From assembly GCF_933208505.1 (NCBI RefSeq), contig NZ_CAKOEU010000008.1: a DNA stretch of 64,000 nucleotides; one strand, 5' to 3'. Positions within the stretch are counted from its first letter, which is position 1, and each line of letters begins with the position of its first letter. The notes beneath the pieces are model-generated. The model was not told where the DNA came from and made no database searches. It saw only the letters and a program-made list of their open reading frames with translations. Shown here piece by piece: positions 59,902-64,000 of the stretch. The position numbers and the translations under genes were made by a program. The stretch is from Convivina praedatoris (GTDB taxonomy: Bacteria; Bacillota; Bacilli; Lactobacillales; Lactobacillaceae).

Positions 59902-60048
59902 CTAATTCAATGAAAGATTGTGTTTCATAGCTTTCTTAGCCGCTTCGATGTAACAGTCAAGTTGTTCGTCTAAGTTCAAGTTTGACTTACTGGATACAAC
60001 GGCATTGGCGAATGAATCTGGATTAACTGGTACTTTTTGAATATTCAT
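59902..60048 (-). CDS. Minus-strand phage mini-gene (48 aa)
   Basis: 48 aa: MNIQKVPVNPDSFANAVVS then a Leu/Asp/Lys-rich helix ending in KHNLSLN. ATG at 60048 follows GGAAAGGAGGTATATCACA, a strong ribosome-binding site, under cassette copy 2. It shares a MN-I/K-PV start flavour with the 63-aa neighbour. Function unknown. Confidence 0.72.
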   Translation of the reverse strand: MNIQKVPVNPDSFANAVVSSKSNLNLDEQLDCYIEAAKKAMKHNLSLN

Positions 60049-60058
60049 TGTGATATAC

Positions 60059-60134
60059 CTCCTTTCCTAAATTTCGGCTGCAACCGATAGGAAAAGTATA
60101 GCAAATATAAATAATAACCAAACAGAAAGGAGGC
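60059..60134. repeat. Repeated promoter/UTR cassette, copy 2
   Basis: Minus strand: TGCTATACT (60103-60095), hairpin with outer TTCCT/AGGAA and inner TCGG/CCGA around TTGCAG. Plus strand: AACCAAACAGAAAGGAGG (60116-60133), identical over 18 bases to copy 1. Inner stem differs from copy 1 but keeps pairing. Confidence 0.78.
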
Positions 60135-60143
60135 GATTGAGTG

Positions 60144-60293
60144 ATGTTAATTGATAAAAAGCGTGTTATTAAATTATTAGATTTGGGTGATATTGCTGGT
60201 TTTAGAATAGGACGAACAAAGGAATATCCAGATGGGCTTACACTCATTGTTAAATTAAAAAGAACTCGACGTAAAAGTCAGAGTTCCGAATAA
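60144..60293 (+). CDS. Small basic phage early protein
   Basis: 49 aa, basic C-terminus (KLKRTRRKSQSSE), beginning MLIDKKRVIKLLDLGDIAGF. GTG at 60141 directly upstream of the ATG is an alternative start; both lie after AAAGGAGGCGATTGA. No family recognised. Confidence 0.65.
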   Translation: MLIDKKRVIKLLDLGDIAGFRIGRTKEYPDGLTLIVKLKRTRRKSQSSE

Positions 60294-60296
60294 CCA

Positions 60297-60536
60297 TTAA
60301 TTTGATTCTTCATAAGATTCAGCAATCCAGTATCTACTAGAAAGTGTTTTATTATCGTTTATTTTTACACTTGACCAATGACGATCATATAAGTTTACGA
60401 ACGCCTGATCTAGGTCGATACCAGAGAATGAATCTTTAACTTGAGTATCTGAAAATGAAATATCAATTTTTTGAACATCTAGGATTGTTAAATGCTCATT
60501 CGTTTCTGCATTTTCAAATATAATTTTATTTTTCAT
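60297..60536 (-). CDS. Minus-strand phage mini-gene (79 aa)
   Basis: 79 aa, begins MKNKIIFENAETNEHLTILD and has beta-strand-like alternation (KIDISFSDTQVKDSF). ATG at 60536 follows GAAAGGAGAAAATACC under cassette copy 3. No known domain. Confidence 0.7.
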   Translation of the reverse strand: MKNKIIFENAETNEHLTILDVQKIDISFSDTQVKDSFSGIDLDQAFVNLYDRHWSSVKINDNKTLSSRYWIAESYEESN

Positions 60537-60540
60537 GGTA

Positions 60541-60611
60541 TTTTCTCCTTTCAATTTACTAGGCACGGCAATGCCAGTAACAAAAGGATAGCAAAATATA
60601 GAAAGGAGGGG
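60541..60611. repeat. Repeated promoter/UTR cassette, copy 3 (diverged)
   Basis: Minus strand: TGCTATCCT (60593-60585) in place of TGCTATACT, then a hairpin ACTGGCA/TGCCTAGT with one bulge, then GAAAGGAG. Plus strand: AGAAAGGAGGGG before the next gene. Less similar than copies 1 and 2. Confidence 0.6.
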
Positions 60612-60614
60612 AAT

Positions 60615-60821
60615 ATGGCTTTTGATCCAAATGGAAGCCGTATGTTTAACATTCAAGGCTTGATGGAAGAAATGCAGACATCTCGAGAAAAGGTTGAATC
60701 ATTAGTCAGCATGCCGGGATGTCCTGAATTTTATTATCCCAATCAAAAAAGGCCAGTTTATCCAGAGTCGGAAATGTTGGCCTTTATTAAAGCAAAGACG
60801 ACCTATAAGAGGCCGATGTAG
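60615..60821 (+). CDS. Putative phage DNA-binding protein (winged-helix-like)
   Basis: 68 aa. The pattern MFNIQGLMEEMQTSREKVESLV then CPEFYYPNQKRPVYPESEMLAFI resembles short AlpA/excisionase-like helix-turn-helix domains, where an arginine/lysine hairpin follows the recognition helix. Could be an excisionase or regulator; not certain. ATG follows AGAAAGGAGGGGAAT. Confidence 0.55.
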   Translation: MAFDPNGSRMFNIQGLMEEMQTSREKVESLVSMPGCPEFYYPNQKRPVYPESEMLAFIKAKTTYKRPM

Positions 60822-60831
60822 GAGGTAAAAC

Positions 60832-60963
60832 ATGGAATGGGTTTTATTAGTTTTTAGCACAATATTGCTGTTCGTAAGCTTCTTAATGTTAATTAGCCTA
60901 AACGATAGAGTAGAACAGTTAACTAATTTGCTTAATGGAAAGGTAGACCGATGGGAGCTTTAA
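60832..60963 (+). CDS. Tiny phage membrane protein
   Basis: 43 aa. One transmembrane segment, WVLLVFSTILLFVSFLMLI (residues 3-21), then a cytoplasmic amphipathic helix (NDRVEQLTNLLNGKVDRW). ATG follows TAGGAGGTAAAAC, 10 nt after the preceding gene. Overlaps the next gene by 13 nt. Confidence 0.72.
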   Translation: MEWVLLVFSTILLFVSFLMLISLNDRVEQLTNLLNGKVDRWEL

Positions 60964-61112
60964 ATTTGTGGCTGAATGACTTCATTATCTCGGTGATTGT
61001 TGTCGCAGCCATCGGTTTAATGATTATGGCATTTATGGTCGATGACAACCCAACTGATGATGCAATTAAGCGAGACGTAGAACGTAATGAAGAGCAACAA
61101 AAAAGCGCCTAA
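60951..61112 (+). CDS. Tiny phage membrane protein
   Basis: 53 aa. One transmembrane segment (FIISVIVVAAIGLMIMAFMV, residues 10-29) and an acidic C-terminus (DDNPTDDAIKRDVERNEEQQ). ATG overlaps the preceding tiny membrane protein gene; GGAAAGG lies 8 nt upstream. The pair may act together. Confidence 0.72.
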   Translation: MGALNLWLNDFIISVIVVAAIGLMIMAFMVDDNPTDDAIKRDVERNEEQQKSA

Positions 61113-61164
61113 CCAATAACGGCTAAGCGCAGGCAATAAATTGTCCTGGAAAACATTTATTGCC
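61103..61164 (+). promoter_or_regulatory. Two hairpins after the tiny membrane-protein genes
   Basis: GCGCCTAACC/GGCTAAGCGC (61105-61130, 8 of 10 pairs) and GGCAATAAA/TTTATTGCC (61132-61140 with 61156-61164, perfect 9 bp). The second has no T tail, so it may be a processing or stability element. Confidence 0.5.
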
Positions 61165-61192
61165 CTAATTGTAACACATGAAAGGGGTAAAT

Positions 61193-61468
61193 ATGGCTAT
61201 TAGTAACATTTTAGAACAGCCTTTGGCTAACGAAAACGATTGGTGGACGCCCAAGCACTGTATTCAAGTCTATCCGCATAAGTATATGACTCGTGATGAG
61301 GTTTACACAGCCAATGCACAGTCCGATTACATCGTGTATATCAAATGTGGTGATCAAGGTGAATACGTGCTTGATGATGATTTATGGGAAGCCATGGATA
61401 AATATGACGGCAAGCAGATTATGCCAGAATTACAAGATTTAGATGACATTGATTGGGAGAAACGCTAA
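61193..61468 (+). CDS. Phage protein of unknown function
   Basis: 91 aa, acidic (DLDDIDWEKR at the C-terminus), with NENDWWTPKHCIQVYPHKYMTR. No domain recognised. Start 61193 follows GAAAGGGGTAAAT; an in-frame ATG five codons earlier overlaps the ribosome-binding site. Stop overlaps the next start (TAATG), so the two are co-translated. Confidence 0.7.
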   Translation: MAISNILEQPLANENDWWTPKHCIQVYPHKYMTRDEVYTANAQSDYIVYIKCGDQGEYVLDDDLWEAMDKYDGKQIMPELQDLDDIDWEKR

Positions 61469-61866
61469 TGGATAACGAATTAATGATTGTTGACCAATGG
61501 GGCGAGAAGTTTGGTGTCCAAGATTTAAACGATAAAAAATTTTTGGAAAATATCACTCCTCAACAGTTAGAAAATATTGCTTATCGAAAAAAAGAAATCG
61601 GTATAGCTTTCAAGAAAGTTGACGAGGTATTAAAAGAACGACTTCATCAAGGAGAACAATTCCCACACATTATCTTTTCCGAGACAAAGCGCGCCAACAT
61701 CGACCAGTCGGAGCAAACAAAGAAGGCTTTTGTTAAGAAATATGGCTGGGATGCTGTCGAGGTAAAATCTCCAGCAAAACTAAAGCGAAAGTATGGAGAA
61801 GATATCCAACAAGACCTAGATAAGGTAACTGTTTATACAACTAGTCAACGTCTTAAGTACGAATAA
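61468..61866 (+). CDS. Phage protein of unknown function upstream of the RecA-like ATPase
   Basis: 132 aa, highly charged and probably helical: VDQWGEKFGVQDLNDKKFLE, then GIAFKKVDEVLKERLHQGEQFPHI. No recognised domain. Position directly before the Sak4-like ATPase and SSB-like gene suggests a role in replication/recombination. Starts by TAATG coupling. Confidence 0.7.
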   Translation: MDNELMIVDQWGEKFGVQDLNDKKFLENITPQQLENIAYRKKEIGIAFKKVDEVLKERLHQGEQFPHIIFSETKRANIDQSEQTKKAFVKKYGWDAVEVKSPAKLKRKYGEDIQQDLDKVTVYTTSQRLKYE

Positions 61867-61877
61867 GAGGATAGCTA

Positions 61878-62546
61878 ATGATTAAGTTTAAGCCCGGAAA
61901 AATCATTCCAGCAGGAGATATGTACTTTATCTATGGCGATGGTGGCACAGGAAAAACAAGCCTGTCTAAGCAGCTAACAGGTAACAAGGTTCTACTGATG
62001 TTTGACGGAAGTTACAACGCTTTGGCTGATACAACCGATACCATGGTGTACTCATTTGATGATACTGACGCACCTACGTTACAGCAGACTGTATGGCAAA
62101 CGGTCAACATGTTGGCTAACAGTGAAAAAGTTGATGCTATCATTCTCGACAATGTAACAGCCCTTCAAAATTGGGTACTAGAAAATATTGACGGTGCTAG
62201 TAAAGATGGTCGGCAAAATTATCAAAAGTTACAAGTCTGGTTCCGCGACTTAGGAATGATGTTGCGGAGGAGCAAAAAAACAGTTTTAGCAACCGCCCAT
62301 CAAATTGATAATGGTTCAAATGGTCTAGATGGAAAAGGACGGTTTGAAGCAGATATGAACGCTAAGACATTCAACGCTTTTACAGCTCCGTTTGATGTCG
62401 TTGGTCGTATCTATAAAGACCAAAAGAAGCGATACATTGACCTGGATTCAGAGCAAGGAAACCACGCCAAAAATCGTTTAGATGAACGTACTTTAATTAA
62501 TGCAAGTGAACTATTTGAAAGTAAACAAGAGGAGAAAACAGCATGA
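61878..62546 (+). CDS. Phage RecA/Sak4-like AAA ATPase
   Basis: 222 aa. Walker A GDGGTGKTS near residue 19, Walker B-like VDAIILDNVTAL near residue 94, and sensor ATAHQIDN. This AAA_24/Sak4 family provides single-strand annealing or strand exchange next to SSB-like proteins in phage replication modules. 4-nt overlap with the following DUF669 gene. Confidence 0.85.
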   Translation: MIKFKPGKIIPAGDMYFIYGDGGTGKTSLSKQLTGNKVLLMFDGSYNALADTTDTMVYSFDDTDAPTLQQTVWQTVNMLANSEKVDAIILDNVTALQNWVLENIDGASKDGRQNYQKLQVWFRDLGMMLRRSKKTVLATAHQIDNGSNGLDGKGRFEADMNAKTFNAFTAPFDVVGRIYKDQKKRYIDLDSEQGNHAKNRLDERTLINASELFESKQEEKTA

Positions 62547-63127
62547 GCTTTAACGTAACAGTAGATCCAAATAATGTATTAGGTACATCAGTAGAAGAGG
62601 CTGGTAAGTATAACGTTCGAGTGCTTCCAACATCAGAAGCTAAACAAACTAGCACAGGAAAGGAAATGGCAGTCCTTAATTATGAAGTGACTGACGGAGA
62701 TTATACAGGCGGACAAATTCGTTATGACAATATCGTTTGGGATGAGTCTGATGATGACGCCATGAAACGCTCACAGAAGAGCTTTAATACGTTACTTGTT
62801 GCTGCTGGTGTTGATGCAGGGGTTCAAGTAAATAGCATTGATCAGTTTGTTAAGGGCATGATTGGCAAAGAAATGAGCCTAACTGTTGATTGGCGTGAAT
62901 GGAACGGCAATATCAATTTAAACGTTAAGGCACATAATCCTAAGTTGCCAGACGGAAGTGAACCGAATGGTGTTACACGAGACATGTACGCTGCCAAGAA
63001 CGGCATTGAACAAGCAAACGGCAATAGTGTAAATTCAACTACTTCACATCAACAAGCTAAGCAAACTGGGTTCAATCCATTTAGCGGCAGTCAAGTAAAT
63101 ATCAGTGATGATGATCTGCCATTTTAA
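62543..63127 (+). CDS. DUF669-type phage SSB-like protein with SSB C-terminal tip
   Basis: 194 aa. DUF669 hallmarks: AGKYNVRVLPTSEAKQTSTGK and GGQIRYDNIVWDES. Residues ~155-185 are a Ser/Thr/Gln/Asn linker and the end is ISDDDDLPF, identical in its last six residues to the DDDLPF/DDDIPF tip by which SSB recruits partner proteins. It should coat single-stranded DNA and work with the ATPase overlapping it. Confidence 0.8.
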   Translation: MSFNVTVDPNNVLGTSVEEAGKYNVRVLPTSEAKQTSTGKEMAVLNYEVTDGDYTGGQIRYDNIVWDESDDDAMKRSQKSFNTLLVAAGVDAGVQVNSIDQFVKGMIGKEMSLTVDWREWNGNINLNVKAHNPKLPDGSEPNGVTRDMYAAKNGIEQANGNSVNSTTSHQQAKQTGFNPFSGSQVNISDDDLPF

Positions 63128-63160
63128 TTAATTGGTATATGTGTAATTAAGGAGTTCTAA

Positions 63161-63928
63161 ATGGAACAATCTTATTTTAATATCATCCCCCAAAAAGTGA
63201 TGCAAGCAACTTTTAAAGATGGCACCAAGTTGAAGGCCGATGCAAAACTTCTGTATGGGATTATTAACTCGCTAACAAAAAAACATGGGTACTGCTCGGC
63301 TAGCAATGGATTTTTAGCTGAAACATACGGTTGTAGTGAACGAGCTATTTCTCGTTATATAGCTGATCTAAAAAAATTAGGTCTAATTAAAACTCATGTT
63401 AGTGATGATAACCATCGTCAAATTTGGACGTTGGAAACAATGGCTAGTAAAACAGATACCACGACAGAACAGTCTAGACCTATAGACAGAACTGGCGATG
63501 GGGTTAGACAGAACTGGCGAGACCCTATAGACAGAACTGGCGACAAATTAGTAAATAATATTAGTAAATCTATTAGTAAATCTAATAAAGATATATTGTC
63601 CGGTTCTGGCGAACCAGACCACACACCATACCCAGAAATAATTGATTATCTGAACGACAAAGCAGATAAAAAATTCAAACACAAATCTGGTAAGACCAGA
63701 AAGCTAATCAAAGCTAGATACAACGATGGGTTTGATTTAGATGATTTCAAGCGAGTGATTGACAACAAAGTCTCAGAGTGGAAAGGTAGCCCAGACATGA
63801 ATCAATATCTTCGCCCAGAAACACTTTTCGGGACTAAGTTCGAGTCGTATCTCAATCAAAAAATGTCTAGCAATCAAGAAAAGCAAAGTGATCTAGATAG
63901 ATTAGCAGCACAGTATGGAGATTGGTAA
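63161..63928 (+). CDS. Phage replisome organizer with embedded origin
   Basis: 255 aa. N-terminal winged helix (KADAKLLYGIINSLTKKHGYCSASNGFLAETYGCSERAISRY, read in parts) near residues 24-70, a low-complexity linker with three RTG/RQNWRD-type repeats (~105-150), and a conserved phage replication C-terminal domain (YPEIIDYLNDKADKKFKHKSGKTRK...FGTKFESYLNQ, ~158-240). Resembles LAB phage replication-initiation proteins that bind origin iterons lying in their own gene. Confidence 0.85.
   Translation: MEQSYFNIIPQKVMQATFKDGTKLKADAKLLYGIINSLTKKHGYCSASNGFLAETYGCSERAISRYIADLKKLGLIKTHVSDDNHRQIWTLETMASKTDTTTEQSRPIDRTGDGVRQNWRDPIDRTGDKLVNNISKSISKSNKDILSGSGEPDHTPYPEIIDYLNDKADKKFKHKSGKTRKLIKARYNDGFDLDDFKRVIDNKVSEWKGSPDMNQYLRPETLFGTKFESYLNQKMSSNQEKQSDLDRLAAQYGDW
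63462..63581 (+). repeat. Iterons and AT-rich repeats: likely phage replication origin
   Basis: AGACAGAACTGGCGA occurs at 63484, 63506 and 63529 (spacing 22 and 23 bp), and a degenerate copy CGACAGAAC starts at 63462, 22 bp earlier. Immediately after, TTAGTAAAT occurs at 63548, 63561 and 63573 in an A+T-rich stretch. This is a classic iteron plus DNA-unwinding-element layout, inside the linker-coding part of the replisome organizer. Confidence 0.78.
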
Positions 63929-64000
63929 TGCAGGCAATTGGAGAAGCGTTAAAGCCACTAGATAAGCTGCCGCAAGTACAAGAAGCTAAGCAGGCTTTAG
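63928..64000 (+). CDS. Start of next phage gene, cut by window end
   Basis: Begins by TAATG coupling from the replisome organizer and reads MQAIGEALKPLDKLPQVQEA to the window edge. In this position LAB phages usually carry a DnaC-like helicase loader, but only 24 codons are visible, so the function is not established. Confidence 0.5.
   Translation, partial: MQAIGEALKPLDKLPQVQEAKQAL

Larger units (their letters stand above)
55991..64000. mobile_element. Left end of a temperate phage genome next to tRNA-Thr
   Basis: From the tRNA-Thr 3' end onward the gene order is integrase, lysogeny module (DUF5067-like, ImmA-like, CI-like), Cro-like, early small genes, and a Sak4/DUF669/replisome-organizer replication module: the standard left arm of a siphovirus-type LAB prophage. 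The window stops in the replication module, so structural genes, lysis genes and attR are not visible and functionality cannot be judged. The left attachment core cannot be defined from one end. Confidence 0.88.

Noticed and set aside
60023..60247. 74-codon minus-strand frame over the small plus-strand gene at 60144
   Set aside because: It runs in another frame through a well-formed 48-codon mini-gene and lacks a ribosome-binding site.
1..64000. CRISPR arrays or insertion sequences
   Set aside because: No array of regularly spaced long repeats and no transposase gene or IS-like terminal repeats were seen; the TTCTGT and iteron arrays are too short.

Overview
The window is a chromosomal segment of a low-GC lactic acid bacterium. 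Gene content and order suggest the Leuconostoc/Weissella side of Lactobacillaceae: a compact r-protein superoperon without rpsN or map, type II NADH dehydrogenase beside a polyprenyl synthase, potABCD, and a clusterless MutY. The genus call is an inference from gene content only. The ribosomal genes use strongly biased GGT/CGT/AAG/TTG codons; the methylase/endonuclease genes and the prophage are visibly more AT-rich.

Region 1 (1-20.1 kb): the 3' part of fusA, a spermidine/putrescine ABC operon (potABCD), then the S10-spc-alpha supercluster (rpsJ to rplQ) with secY, adk, infA, rpmJ and rpoA. A promoter and a ~180-nt GC-rich structured leader precede rpsJ. rpsN is missing between rplE and rpsH, where three hairpins sit instead. 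Region 2 (20.1-27.7 kb): polyprenyl diphosphate synthase and an NDH-2 fused to a DoxX-like membrane domain (minus strand), then ecfA1-ecfA2-ecfT-truA, an FMN-barrel protein, and rplM-rpsI behind an L13 leader.

Region 3 (27.8-33.3 kb): a DpnII-type GATC restriction-modification operon (two methylases plus endonuclease), xpt-pbuX under a guanine riboswitch, and a CPBP protease. Region 4 (33.3-44.6 kb): a cre-controlled sugar:H+ symporter; an envelope-flavoured locus (free PASTA protein, four-TM protein with a Ser/Asn-rich tail, a 433-aa one-third-serine protein without signal peptide, a YiiX-like cysteine hydrolase); a TetR/MMPL divergent pair; a membrane-anchored glycerophosphodiesterase; and a drug-type MFS exporter. 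Region 5 (44.6-56 kb): tRNA-Tyr and tRNA-Gln, hflX, a histidine phosphatase, a CNNM/CorC-like protein, nrdHEIF, PAP2, a small basic protein, mutY, an AI-2E/PerM family protein, tRNA-Leu and tRNA-Thr(AGU).

Region 6 (56-64 kb, continuing beyond the window): the left end of a temperate siphovirus-type prophage next to tRNA-Thr. It has an integrase with a phased 10-bp repeat array downstream, a lysogeny module (DUF5067-like protein, ImmA-like peptidase, CI-like repressor), a CI/Cro switch with a consensus promoter and inverted-repeat operators, and an early region where small plus-strand genes alternate with minus-strand mini-genes. Each minus-strand mini-gene has a repeated promoter and hairpin 5' UTR. 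The replication module contains a RecA/Sak4-like ATPase, a DUF669 protein with an SSB-type tail, and a replisome organizer whose coding sequence carries iterons next to AT-rich repeats, a likely phage origin. The less expected signals are this repeated UTR cassette, the iteron array, the phased repeats near the integrase, and the serine-rich/PASTA locus.
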